DNA of 64,000 nucleotides from Bifidobacterium rousetti (GCF_008698235.1 NZ_PEBH01000011.1:44986-108985); one strand, 5' to 3'. Positions 25,418-34,126 are shown, numbered from the stretch's first letter. Program-made: numbers and translations. Notes: generated by a model not told the origin, from the letters alone.

Positions 25418-27406
25418 ATGGCTTTACCCACGCCTTTGCAGGCATTCAGCGGGGTGCCCAAGACACCCGTGAGCGACAAGCAGACCATCGTCGACGGCGA
25501 GAAGATGACCGGCGCCAAGGCGCTGGTCCGTTCGCTGGAGGACCTGGGGGTCACCGACGTCTTCGGCATCCCCGGAGGCGCGATCCTGCCCGTCTACCAC
25601 CAGATCACCGACGATCTGAAGTTCCGTTTCGTCCTGATGCGCCACGAGCAGGCCGCCGGCCACGCCGCGGAGGGCTACGCGATCGCCACCGGCAAGGTCG
25701 GCGTGTGCATCGTGACCTCCGGCCCGGGCGCGACCAACGTCGTCACCGCCATCGCCGACGCGAACATGGATTCGGTGCCGATGGTCGTCGTCACCGGCCA
25801 GGTGGGCGTGCAGGCGATCGGTACCGACGCCTTCCAGGAGGCCGACATCGTCGGCATGACCTACCCGGTCTCCAAGCACTCGTACCTCGTCACGCGCGCG
25901 CAGGACATCCCGCGCGTCATGGCCGAGGCGTTCCACGTGGCCTCCACCGGCCGTCCCGGCCCGGTGGTCGTGGATCTGACGAAGACCGCGCAGACCGGCG
26001 AGATGTACTACTCGTGGCCGCAGCGCATGATCCTGCCCGGCTACAACCCGACGACCAAGGCGCACGGCCGTGTGCTGTCCGACGCCGCGAAGCTGTTCAA
26101 CCAGTCCTACCGCCCGGTGCTGTACGTGGGCGGCGGCGCGATGCGCTCCGGCGCGAGCGAGCAGGTCAAGGCCCTGGCGGACCTGACCGAGTCGCCGATC
26201 GTCACCACCCTGCCGGCGCGCGGCATCGTGCCGGACGACGATCCGAAGAACCTCGGCATGCTGGGCATGCACGGCACGATCGCCGCGACCGGCGCCGTGC
26301 AGCGCTGCGACCTGCTCGTCGCGATCGGCGCGCGCTTCGACGACCGCGTCACCGGCAAGCTGGACGCGTTCGCACCGGGCGCGCGCGTGATCCACATCGA
26401 CATCGACCCGGCGGAGATCGGCAAGAACCGCACGCCGGACGTGCCGATCGTCGGCGACGTCGCCACCGTGCTCGACGACCTCATCCCGGAGATCGAGCGC
26501 GAGCAGGCGATCACGCCGAAGCCGAACCGCAAGCCGTGGTGGGACCGCATCAACAGCTGGCGCGAGAAGTACCCGATGACGTGGGACAAGCCGACCGACG
26601 GCTCGCTCGCCCCGCAATGGGTCGTCAAGACGCTGTCCGAGATGGCCGATCCGTCGACGATCTGGGTGACCGGCGTGGGCCAGCACCAGATGTGGGCGTC
26701 GCAGTTCATCGACTTCCACGGACCGCACGAGTGGATCTCCTCCGGAGGCCTGGGCACGATGGGCTACGGCCTGCCGGCCGCGATCGGCGCGTCGGTGGGA
26801 TCGGCGCGCGAGTTCGACGGCGACAAGCCGGTGTGGCTGATCGACGGCGACGGCTCGTTCCAGATGACCAGCGAGGAACTGGCGGCCGCGTTCTTCGCAC
26901 ACACGCCGGTCAAGATCGCGCTGCTCAACAACTCCGTGTACGGCATGGTCCGCCAGTGGCAGACCCTGTTCTACGACCACCACTACTCGCAGACCAACCT
27001 GCTCGACGGCGAGGCGCACGGTCCCAAGGGCGATGCGCAGGCCGCCGCGGGCGAACTGCCGCTCGAGGTGCCGGACTTCGTCAAGCTGGCCGAGGCGTAC
27101 GGCTGCGTCGCGATGCGCGTGTTCACCGAGGAGGAGGCCGTCGAGGCGATCCGCAAGGCGAACGAGATCAACGACCGCCCGGTGCTCATCGACTTCCGCG
27201 TCTGGAAGGACGCGATGGTCTGGCCGATGGTCGCCGCCGGCAAGTCGAACGACGAGGTGACGTACCGTCCGGGCCTGAAGCCGTTGAAGGGAGATACCGG
27301 CACCGGGCCGATCGAGGAGTCCGAGGTGGCCGCGGCCACGGCCGAAGTCGCCGGGGCTGACGCCGGGGCCGCCGCCGGGAACACCGAGAACGGAAAGGAG
27401 AACTGA
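25418..27406 (+). CDS. ilvB: acetolactate synthase large subunit
   Basis: Thiamine-diphosphate enzyme that condenses pyruvate to acetolactate, or with 2-ketobutyrate, in branched-chain amino acid synthesis. The 662-residue product has the catalytic glutamate in RHEQAAGHAAEGYA, the FAD domain (residues about 220-350, with FDDRVTGKLDAF), and the ThDP motif GDGSFQMTSEELAAA followed by LNNSVYGMVRQW. It is longer than usual (about 570-600) through an N-terminal leader and an Ala/Glu-rich C-terminal tail. The ATG at 25418 follows GAGAGGA. ilvN follows after one base, so the two are co-translated. Confidence 0.97.
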   Translation: MALPTPLQAFSGVPKTPVSDKQTIVDGEKMTGAKALVRSLEDLGVTDVFGIPGGAILPVYHQITDDLKFRFVLMRHEQAAGHAAEGYAIATGKVGVCIVTSGPGATNVVTAIADANMDSVPMVVVTGQVGVQAIGTDAFQEADIVGMTYPVSKHSYLVTRAQDIPRVMAEAFHVASTGRPGPVVVDLTKTAQTGEMYYSWPQRMILPGYNPTTKAHGRVLSDAAKLFNQSYRPVLYVGGGAMRSGASEQVKALADLTESPIVTTLPARGIVPDDDPKNLGMLGMHGTIAATGAVQRCDLLVAIGARFDDRVTGKLDAFAPGARVIHIDIDPAEIGKNRTPDVPIVGDVATVLDDLIPEIEREQAITPKPNRKPWWDRINSWREKYPMTWDKPTDGSLAPQWVVKTLSEMADPSTIWVTGVGQHQMWASQFIDFHGPHEWISSGGLGTMGYGLPAAIGASVGSAREFDGDKPVWLIDGDGSFQMTSEELAAAFFAHTPVKIALLNNSVYGMVRQWQTLFYDHHYSQTNLLDGEAHGPKGDAQAAAGELPLEVPDFVKLAEAYGCVAMRVFTEEEAVEAIRKANEINDRPVLIDFRVWKDAMVWPMVAAGKSNDEVTYRPGLKPLKGDTGTGPIEESEVAAATAEVAGADAGAAAGNTENGKEN

Positions 27407-27407
27407 C

Positions 27408-27965
27408 ATGCCCGCCAACTATCCCGCATCCAAGCCGGGTTCCGAGCGCCACACGCTGAGCGTGCTGGTGGAGAACCGTCCGGGCGTGCTGGCGCGCATC
27501 GCCGGCCTGTTCGCCCGCCGCGCGTTCAACATCAACTCGCTGTCCGTCTCCCCCACCGAGAGGCCCGACATCTCGCGCGTGACCGTCACCGCCGATGTGG
27601 AGGCGGTGCCGCTCGAGCAGATCATCAAGCAGCTCAACAAGCTGCTGCATGTGTTGAAGATCGTCGAACTCGACCCGAACACCACCGTCGAGCGCGAGCT
27701 CGTGCTCATCAAGGTGGCGGCCGACCAGTCAAACCGTTCCGACGTGCTCGAGATCGTGCGACTGTTCCGCGTGCGCGTCGTCGACGTGAACCCGGAGTCG
27801 CTCACCATCGAGGCCACCGGCGCCGAAGGCAAGATCGACGCCCTGCTGGGCCTCCTGGAACACTACGGCGTGATCGAGCTGGTGCGCTCCGGCGCCGTCG
27901 CCGTCACCCGCGGCCCGAAGGCCCTGGCCGAAAAGGTCATCGGCTCCGAGATCACAGGCCGGTGA
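27408..27965 (+). CDS. ilvN: acetolactate synthase small subunit
   Basis: Regulatory subunit that stimulates the catalytic subunit and carries valine feedback inhibition. The 185-residue product has the ACT domain start HTLSVLVENRPGVLARIAGL and INSLSVSPTE, then the C-terminal extension with LELVLIKVAA-type sequence and GVIELVRSGAVAVTRG. Its length fits the large form of the family. The ATG at 27408 is preceded by AAAGGAG inside the ilvB tail. It is followed by a strong terminator. Confidence 0.96.
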   Translation: MPANYPASKPGSERHTLSVLVENRPGVLARIAGLFARRAFNINSLSVSPTERPDISRVTVTADVEAVPLEQIIKQLNKLLHVLKIVELDPNTTVERELVLIKVAADQSNRSDVLEIVRLFRVRVVDVNPESLTIEATGAEGKIDALLGLLEHYGVIELVRSGAVAVTRGPKALAEKVIGSEITGR

Positions 27966-28027
27966 TTTCGGTTTCGATGAACCGGCCTTGAGCCGGTGGA
28001 CACCGCCGATCACAGCCAATCACAATG

Positions 28028-28068
28028 GAGGGCGTCCATCCCGAAACGACGGGATGGACGCCCTCTTT
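28028..28068. terminator. ilvBN terminator, shared with the convergent kinase gene
   Basis: GAGGGCGTCCATCCCG (28028-28043) pairs perfectly over 16 bp with CGGGATGGACGCCCTC (28050-28065), followed by TTT. It lies between the convergent ilvN and kinase genes and may work both ways. Confidence 0.92.
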
Positions 28069-28091
28069 GATACGTGCACAGATTGCGAAAC

Positions 28092-28769
28092 TCACAGGTC
28101 CAGCGGCGGCAGTTCGACCGTGGCGCCGGCGCGGTCGCGGCAGGCGGCGATGCGGCGCGCGTTGATCTCGTCGACCTCCATGACCCACCTGCGCGCCTGC
28201 TCGGGTTCCTTGCCGAATCGGATGTGGCGTTCGACGAGGCGCTCGCGGCGCAGGTCGTCATCGACGTCGACGTACCAGACCTCGGTCATCGCCTTGCGGA
28301 CGTCATTCCACGCGTCGGCCTCGTCGAGCAGGTAGTTGCCCTCCGTGACCACGAGGCGGGTCCACGGGAACACCGGAATCGCCCCGGCCAGCGGCTGCTC
28401 CAGATCGCGTTCGAACATCGGCGCATAGATCACGCCGTCCTCGCCGGCGCTGATGCGCCTGAGCAGGGAGCGGTAGCCACGGGCGTCGAACGTGTCGATC
28501 GCGCCTTTGCGCTGCAGGCGCCCCAGACGCCTGAGTTCGACGTCGGCCAGATGATAGCCGTCCATCGGCACCCACGCCGAGAAGTGGTCCTTCGGTTCGG
28601 CGGCGCCGCCCGGGACCCCTTCAGCGAACGCCTCGGCGAGCAGCTGGGCCAGAGTGGACTTGCCGGCGCCGGGCGCGCCGACGATGCCGAGGATCACCCG
28701 CTCGTCGGCGGCGAGCAGCTCCCTCACGCGGGACTGGGCTTCTTCAAGATTCGCAATGTTGACGGTCAT
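28092..28769 (-). CDS. P-loop nucleoside/nucleotide kinase family protein
   Basis: Predicted ATP-dependent kinase of the uridine kinase/PanK-like P-loop group, sometimes annotated as a fructose or nucleoside kinase. The 225-residue product has the Walker A motif GAPGAGKST (residues 31-39), an acceptor region WVPMDGYHLADVELRRLG with a catalytic Asp, and VVTEGNYLLDEADAW. An adenine-lid stretch RRERLVERHIRFGKEPEQA follows. The ATG at 28769 follows GGAGGAACG; a 52-residue extension lacks similarity. It is divergent from a ROK regulator and may be its target. The substrate is unknown. Confidence 0.83.
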   Translation of the reverse strand: MTVNIANLEEAQSRVRELLAADERVILGIVGAPGAGKSTLAQLLAEAFAEGVPGGAAEPKDHFSAWVPMDGYHLADVELRRLGRLQRKGAIDTFDARGYRSLLRRISAGEDGVIYAPMFERDLEQPLAGAIPVFPWTRLVVTEGNYLLDEADAWNDVRKAMTEVWYVDVDDDLRRERLVERHIRFGKEPEQARRWVMEVDEINARRIAACRDRAGATVELPPLDL

Positions 28770-28961
28770 CGTCGTTCCTCCTATGAGTTTTGCACCCCTC
28801 CTATTCGTCGGCATCGCCAATGAATGGGAAAGATGCGGTTTTATGGTGTCGTCGTTCGTGGGTGCAGCCGTCTCCGCTTCTTCGGGAGATGACTGCGGTG
28901 GAGTCCGCGGATGCGTCACCGTCATCCGTTGTTCTCCTTGCAGTACATAAGTCTACCACAG

Positions 28962-28983
28962 TTTTGTATAAGAATATACAAAA
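28962..28983. promoter_or_regulatory. perfect TTTTGTATA-N4-TATACAAAA operator-like palindrome
   Basis: A 9-bp perfect inverted repeat with a 4-bp spacer in the 270-bp divergent region between the P-loop kinase and the ROK regulator. It is very AT-rich against a GC-rich genome. By position and symmetry it is the likely ROK operator. Confidence 0.65.
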
Positions 28984-29039
28984 GTCAGCATGAAACTGTA
29001 AAGATTCTGTCAATACTCTGCTGCTGTATGCTAACTGGT

Positions 29040-30314
29040 ATGGATAAGTCTGCGGAATACACCGATCTCGGCGCCGGCGCCGTCGAACTGCTCACCCATC
29101 TGCGCGCACACGGTCCGATGACGCGCAGCGAAATCGGCGCCGTCACCGGATGGGCGCGTCCCACCGTGAACCGCCGCATCGAGGAACTCGACGGCATCGG
29201 CATCGTCCGTCCGCTGTCCATGCCCAGCCCGACCGGAGGTAGACCCGCGCAGGGCTTCGCCTTCGACGCGTCCTGCGCGGCCATCCTCGCCATCGACATC
29301 GCGACCACGGCCACCACCATCGCCCTATGCGACCTGTCCGCACACCCCACCGTGACCCGGACCATCGCGGTCGGCGCCGAAAACGAACCGGAGGAGACGC
29401 TCGCCCTGATCCGCACGACGGCGGACGCGATGCTTGCCGGCGGCGCGGACGCCCCGCTCTCCCCCGTCGCACCGACGCGCCTGTGCGCGGTGTCCGTCGC
29501 GGTGACCACCCGCGTCGAAACCACCACTGGCAACATCATCCAGGCGCCCGTGATGCGGCATTGGGAGAACCACAACCTCCGCGACTATTTCACGGCGCAC
29601 TACCACGTGCCCGCGTTCGTCGAGAACGACGCCAACGCCCGCGCCCTCTGCAAGGCGTACGAACTGGCCGAGGACGGCACCGGCTATGCCGGCGCCAAAC
29701 GGGGCGACGGCGCGCCTATGATCGCCGACCTCCTGTACGTGCATGCCGGCATGGGCTTGGGCGCCGGCGTCATCTCCTCCGGCACTGTCATGCATGGCGC
29801 GTTCGGCGCCGCCGGCGACATCGGCCACATCCATGTCTTCAGCGAGGACGGCGCACAAAGCCTCTGCCGATGTGGCAACACCGGCTGTGTGGAGGCTTCG
29901 GCCGGCGGCTGGGCCGTGATACAAGCACTGCGCGACGCCGGCCGGCCGGTACGCACGCTGGGCGACGTGGTCGAGCTCGCCGATCACGGCGACGTCGAGA
30001 CCGTGCGACTGATCCGCCTGGCGGGTCGGCTCATAGGTGACACGATCTCCGCCTGCGTCAACCTGCTCAACCCGTCGTGCATCGTCGTCGGCGGCGAGCT
30101 GTCGCATTGCGGGGAACTGCTGATGTCCGGCATCCGCGAGCGCGTGTGGGCCCGCGCCCAACCGCTCGCCACCACCTCGCTGCGCATCGAATCCTGTTCG
30201 GACGAGGCACAGGCGGGAATCATCGGACTGGCGTACGCGGCCATCGACCAGGGGCTGACGTCGCCCGAGTTCCTGCGGCGTCTCGCATCGCATGGCGAAC
30301 TTCCCATGAAGTAG
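29040..30314 (+). CDS. ROK family transcriptional regulator
   Basis: Sugar-responsive repressor of the ROK (NagC/XylR/Mlc) group. The 424-residue product has an N-terminal winged helix (LLTHLRAHGPMTRSEIGAV, then TVNRRIEEL) and a ROK sugar-kinase-like domain with ILAIDIATTATTIALCDL, AFVENDANARAL, and the zinc motif CRCGNTGCVEA. TATGCT (29027-29032) ends 7 nt before the ATG and no ribosome site is present, so it is probably leaderless. It is divergent from a P-loop kinase with a palindrome between. Its last codons (GELPMK) are encoded within the 30303-30343 repeat. Confidence 0.88.
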   Translation: MDKSAEYTDLGAGAVELLTHLRAHGPMTRSEIGAVTGWARPTVNRRIEELDGIGIVRPLSMPSPTGGRPAQGFAFDASCAAILAIDIATTATTIALCDLSAHPTVTRTIAVGAENEPEETLALIRTTADAMLAGGADAPLSPVAPTRLCAVSVAVTTRVETTTGNIIQAPVMRHWENHNLRDYFTAHYHVPAFVENDANARALCKAYELAEDGTGYAGAKRGDGAPMIADLLYVHAGMGLGAGVISSGTVMHGAFGAAGDIGHIHVFSEDGAQSLCRCGNTGCVEASAGGWAVIQALRDAGRPVRTLGDVVELADHGDVETVRLIRLAGRLIGDTISACVNLLNPSCIVVGGELSHCGELLMSGIRERVWARAQPLATTSLRIESCSDEAQAGIIGLAYAAIDQGLTSPEFLRRLASHGELPMK

Positions 30315-30343
30315 TGTTTCGTCCATTGCGCGGTGACGTAAAA
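30303..30343 (+). repeat. 41-bp direct repeat, left copy of the island flank
   Basis: This block matches 33912-33952 at 38 of 41 positions (three T/C differences). It consists of two 19-bp units, CCCATGAAGTAGTGTTTCG and TCCATTGCGCGGTGACGTA, that belong to the 19-bp unit family at 33873-34036. It overlaps the end of the ROK gene. A degraded inverted unit (CACCTCGTCATGGG) follows at about 30454-30467. The repeats bracket the toxin-antitoxin and RyR genes. Confidence 0.85.
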
Positions 30344-30555
30344 CGACACAAGAATGAAACGGTTTCCGCCATGCCGCGCTCCCCGCACGATGATTCATAC
30401 CATGCACATGATCACGATCACCCCCTCTGGAAAACACGCCAGTCTCCAGCACCTCGTCATGGGCCCCTCTCCATGACATGACAAATTGTCCATGAGGCAA
30501 TATTCCAACCCACTACATGACTGCATAGTGCATGCAAATATGTGCTATCGTCATG

Positions 30556-30590
30556 AATGCAGGCAATGCAAGCACAATGCAAGCGCTTGC
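30556..30590 (+). promoter_or_regulatory. antitoxin operator region with three AATGCARGC repeats
   Basis: AATGCAGGC (30556), AATGCAAGC (30565) and AATGCAAGC (30576) run in the same direction, and the last one continues into the perfect palindrome GCAAGCGCTTGC (30579-30590). It lies 36 bp upstream of the antitoxin ATG, where ribbon-helix-helix antitoxins usually bind to repress their own operon. Confidence 0.6.
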
Positions 30591-30625
30591 GGGCATGACA
30601 CGACAGCATAGAGCAGGAGGCACCT

Positions 30626-30961
30626 ATGACCACCGCAGCGACGCAGCCGAAACCCGGCAAAACCAACACATTGACCATCAGACGGCTCTCCGACGAATGC
30701 GTGGCGACGCTGAAGCAGGCGGCCAAGGACAACAACCGGCCCATGGAGGCGGAGGTGCGTTCGATCCTCGAGGAGTTCACTACCGAATGGCTCACCCATC
30801 AGGTCACCACCTCGTCCGATCTCGTAGAGGAAATGGAACGGCTGCTCGGCGGCGAGGGGCTCGACGGGGACGAGCAGCTGTGTCCTCCGCGCAACACCTA
30901 CGACCACGGCCCCCGCCCCGTTGACTTCGGGGATGCCGGCGATCAGGAGGACGTCCGATGA
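30626..30961 (+). CDS. FitA/VapB-type ribbon-helix-helix antitoxin
   Basis: Antitoxin that binds the PIN toxin encoded next and represses their operon. The 111-residue product has an N-terminal ribbon-helix-helix segment (TLTIRRLSDECVATLK then MEAEVRSILEEFTTEW) and a disordered acidic C-terminal tail that would wrap around the toxin. The ATG at 30626 follows AGGAGG. Its stop overlaps the toxin start by ATGA, so the two are coupled, with the antitoxin first as expected. Direct repeats and a palindrome lie just upstream. Confidence 0.88.
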   Translation: MTTAATQPKPGKTNTLTIRRLSDECVATLKQAAKDNNRPMEAEVRSILEEFTTEWLTHQVTTSSDLVEEMERLLGGEGLDGDEQLCPPRNTYDHGPRPVDFGDAGDQEDVR

Positions 30962-31386
30962 TCATCCTCGACACCAATGTCATCAGCGAAGTCACCAGCA
31001 GACGGCAGATGGATCGAAACGTCCGAGACTGGATGATCGCCCAGCGCCTTCAGGACCTGCACGTCACCAGCATCACCGTCGCCGAGCTGCTGTACGGTCT
31101 CGCCCTGATGCCCGAATCCTCCAGAAAAGAACGGCTGAGACAGACCACATCGGCTTTCATCGAGCACTTCCGGCACCGAACATTCTCGTTCAACAGTGCC
31201 GCAGCACCCCATTACGCGGCGATCATGGCCGCGCGCCGTTCCCAGGGCCGTCCGATCGGCGTGCAGGACGCGATGATCGCGGCGATCGCGCGGTCGCACG
31301 GCGCGGCCGTGGCTACGCGCAACGTCAAGGACTTCGAAGGCACCGACGTCACGGTCATCAACCCGTGGGATCACCGAGACCGATGA
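30958..31386 (+). CDS. PIN-domain toxin, FitB/VapC type
   Basis: Predicted RNase toxin, neutralised by the antitoxin that overlaps its start. The 142-residue product has the PIN-domain acidic residues in ILDTNVISE (Asp5), TVAELLYG (Glu43), GVQDAMIAA (Asp104) and NVKDFEG (Asp125), so the metal site looks intact. FitB-like features are DLHVTSITVAELLYGLA and TRNVKDF. The start ATG at 30958 overlaps the antitoxin stop. The target RNA is not predictable; tRNA cleavage is typical for VapC. The pair may stabilise the island. Confidence 0.9.
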   Translation: MIILDTNVISEVTSRRQMDRNVRDWMIAQRLQDLHVTSITVAELLYGLALMPESSRKERLRQTTSAFIEHFRHRTFSFNSAAAPHYAAIMAARRSQGRPIGVQDAMIAAIARSHGAAVATRNVKDFEGTDVTVINPWDHRDR

Positions 31387-31434
31387 CCCGCTTTTCGATA
31401 GAATCGAGATCAAGAAGAGACTAAGGGGATCGTC

Positions 31435-33795
31435 ATGAGTCCGATCGCATCGTCCATCCAGCTCGCCGCGGAACAGGGCTCTGCCGCATGTCCGACCGGC
31501 TCCGAGGCAACGGATATGCTGTCTGGCACAGGGGCGATCATCGGAGGCATCGGCATCATTCTGCTGTCGGCGGCGCTATTGATGGCGGCGATCTACCTTA
31601 TTCACCGATATCTGTCTGGCAATAGACGTCCATGGGCGTTCATGGTCGTCTTCGTCGCGGTGTTGGTATGCGCGTGCTTCGAGAACTGGGATGGTTCGAC
31701 TGCACGGAACGTACTCGGCCTGCCGACGCTCATCCTGACCGCCCTCGGCAACGCCGCCCTCGCATTCGTCGGAGGCAACAGCTTCACGGTGCTGCCATCC
31801 ATGATGTCGGACTGTGAACCAGACAAATGGGCAATCTGGATCTCTGGAGATCCGGGGCAGGCGCTGGTGCACATCGCATTCATCCTGCTCAACATCCTCG
31901 CCTTCGCTCTCACAGCCGAAGCATTGCTGTCGACGTTCACCAATTTCTGGACGTTCCTACGAACCACGTTCCACCGGTACGACGACGTCATCATCGTGAA
32001 GTTCACGGACGATATGCGCGAACAGGCGCAGTCCTTCATCGACGATCTCACGGAACGGAACGAATCGGACCGCAATCGGAAGGATCGAACAAGCGAAGCG
32101 GACGGAACGGGACCAAGCGGCAAGCGGCACTCGCCACGACATCTGATCCTGCGAATCAGACTGACGCCCGACGATGACGACTCCCGCTATTCCATCGTTC
32201 TCGGGGACGGCCATGCGAACACGAAACGCAAATCGATGGAGCGCACACTGGCTTCGGCCCTCAAACACAAGCGATCCAGGCGGGAAACGGCGAACACGCC
32301 GAACGGCGACGCGTTCACATCCGTCGTGTTCCGCAACGGACGCATCACCGTGTTCAAGCACGACCCCGATACACTCGACAGGCACGTCACAGGCGGCAAA
32401 CAGGATATGAAGGATGCGGCCCACGAGCTGATTACGGACACCGCCACGAACCTGACGAACGACACCTATTCGTACAGCGTCAGGGAGATCCAGATCCGAC
32501 AGCTGATACGACATATCGCCGACGACGCTCTGAGCGAGAACACTCCACGGTTCGAGCTCGGACTGCGCCGGCTGAACGCGATGATCGTCGGCGACGACGT
32601 GGAGAGCGTGGTGCTGATGGCCGTCTATCTCATCCGCAACGGGCAGTCGCTCGAGGGATACCCGACGATCCACATCGCCAGCGAGCACGCCGACATCATC
32701 GAGGAGCGACTGCGTTGCGCGTACCCGGCCCTGTTCGCCGACACGATGCCGGAGCACACCTATCCGCTGACTCCCCCGGCGACGTTCACCTTCCACCACA
32801 CCGTTTTCGAGATGGTGAGATCGGTCACGACGCCTTCGGACGGCGGGGCTGCTGAGGCCGACGATCAGACGGGCGACGCCGAACAGGCCACCCTGGTGGT
32901 GTTCACCTCGCCGGACACCGGCCGTGCGCCGTCACAACGCGCGATCATCGCACGCGCGCTTCGGCGCCGGTTCGGCACGCTGAAGCATGACCGGCTGCTG
33001 TTCGTCCAGTACAGCGAGGATGAACCTGCCGGATACGTGCACGAGAACGAATACGGCGGACGCGAGAACCCCGACGCGAAGGGCGCACGGAACGACGACG
33101 GGGGCACCGCATGGAGCTCCATCACCGTGCGCCTGTATGGCGACATCGACGAGACCGTCTCCGCACGAGTGCTGCTGCACTCTGAGCTCGACACGCGGGC
33201 GATGCTGATCAACGGACGGTATAGCGACCTTGCTGCGGCGAAGAGCGCCGATCTGATCAAGGCCGATGAGAGTGATCTCACGCAGGACATTCGCAACGGG
33301 TGGAACGACTGCAGCCTGTACGATCGCGAATCCAGCCGTGCAGCCGCCGATTTCATCCCGATCGAACGTCGGGTATGGGAAGCGTACGGCACCAAGGACA
33401 CCGAACAGGTCAAGGAACAGATCGGCCGACTGGAGCATCTGCGCTGGAACGCCTACATGGTAACCAACGGATTCGTTCCCAAGCCCTGCGACGTCACGCA
33501 ACTGGTCCGGGAACGCGACGAGGCGTATGACGCCTTCCACGATCTCGCGCATCTCGACGACGGCCAGCTTGGGAAGTATCTGAAGGACGTCGTCCGCATC
33601 GACGAATCCGCAGAACGCCATCTGGCGCTTGTCGACTGGAGCTACCTTCTGCAGGTTGATGCGGCCATCGCCAAGCTCAACGCCATGCCATTCGGCGGAG
33701 ATGACCGTCACCCCCGTGCCGACATCCACTGGACCCCGCTGCGGGAGAACGACATGAAGATCACCGACAACCTGCTGAAGAACCCCGGTGAATGA
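31435..33795 (+). CDS. membrane protein with RyR-like C-terminal domain, unknown function
   Basis: A 786-residue protein that I cannot assign to a characterised system. Four hydrophobic helices lie at about residues 35-57, 67-83, 94-114 and 143-165, then a large cytoplasmic part. The middle (about 185-420) is mixed and includes KFTDDMREQAQSFIDDL and LGLRRLNAMIVGDDVESVV. The C-terminal part has LEHLRWNAYMVTNGF (from residue 666), the EHxRW pattern of RyR-type domains found in bacterial conflict and channel proteins. A poor-ribosome-site start is unlikely: AAGGGG precedes ATG 31435. It is AT-richer than neighbours. It follows the toxin by 48 bp and may share its transcript. Confidence 0.7.
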   Translation: MSPIASSIQLAAEQGSAACPTGSEATDMLSGTGAIIGGIGIILLSAALLMAAIYLIHRYLSGNRRPWAFMVVFVAVLVCACFENWDGSTARNVLGLPTLILTALGNAALAFVGGNSFTVLPSMMSDCEPDKWAIWISGDPGQALVHIAFILLNILAFALTAEALLSTFTNFWTFLRTTFHRYDDVIIVKFTDDMREQAQSFIDDLTERNESDRNRKDRTSEADGTGPSGKRHSPRHLILRIRLTPDDDDSRYSIVLGDGHANTKRKSMERTLASALKHKRSRRETANTPNGDAFTSVVFRNGRITVFKHDPDTLDRHVTGGKQDMKDAAHELITDTATNLTNDTYSYSVREIQIRQLIRHIADDALSENTPRFELGLRRLNAMIVGDDVESVVLMAVYLIRNGQSLEGYPTIHIASEHADIIEERLRCAYPALFADTMPEHTYPLTPPATFTFHHTVFEMVRSVTTPSDGGAAEADDQTGDAEQATLVVFTSPDTGRAPSQRAIIARALRRRFGTLKHDRLLFVQYSEDEPAGYVHENEYGGRENPDAKGARNDDGGTAWSSITVRLYGDIDETVSARVLLHSELDTRAMLINGRYSDLAAAKSADLIKADESDLTQDIRNGWNDCSLYDRESSRAAADFIPIERRVWEAYGTKDTEQVKEQIGRLEHLRWNAYMVTNGFVPKPCDVTQLVRERDEAYDAFHDLAHLDDGQLGKYLKDVVRIDESAERHLALVDWSYLLQVDAAIAKLNAMPFGGDDRHPRADIHWTPLRENDMKITDNLLKNPGE

Positions 33796-33872
33796 CCGAC
33801 ATGGCGGCGGATGTCCGGCATGGCGGCGGACGTCCGACATCCGCGAGCGCAGTTGGCCCCGACCCCAGCCGC

Positions 33873-34036
33873 TCCATCGCGCGGTGAACTCTCCCATGAA
33901 GCGGTGAACTCCCCATGAAGTAGTGTTTCGCCCATCGCGCGGTGACGCAAAATGGCGGTATTCCGCCAATCCGCAAAATCACCTCACCGCTCCATGGGAC
34001 ATTCACCGCACGATGGGACGCCAGACCGCGCGATGA
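33873..34036. repeat. element of four direct and three inverted 19-bp units
   Basis: Forward units start at 33873, 33893, 33912 and 33931 (spacing 20, 19, 19), e.g. CCCATGAAGCGGTGAACTC. Three inverted units fill 33980-33998, 33999-34017 and 34018-34036, e.g. the complement of CCCATCGTGCGGTGAATGT. A hairpin TGGCGG-TATT-CCGCCA (33953-33968) sits between the two halves. Units 3 and 4 are the right copy of the 41-bp repeat that also ends the ROK gene. Confidence 0.88.
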
Positions 34037-34126
34037 CCAAGCAATCCCATCTTTACATTCTTTTATAAAGTTTTATAATTCTTTATAATCTTTATATTTC
34101 AACGGCCTCGCAGCACGACACGGCAT

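Noticed and set aside
25424..27418. 664-codon minus-strand frame opposite ilvB
   Set aside because: It covers the whole acetolactate synthase gene and yields an Arg/His/Asp-rich product with no domain; it is a shadow.
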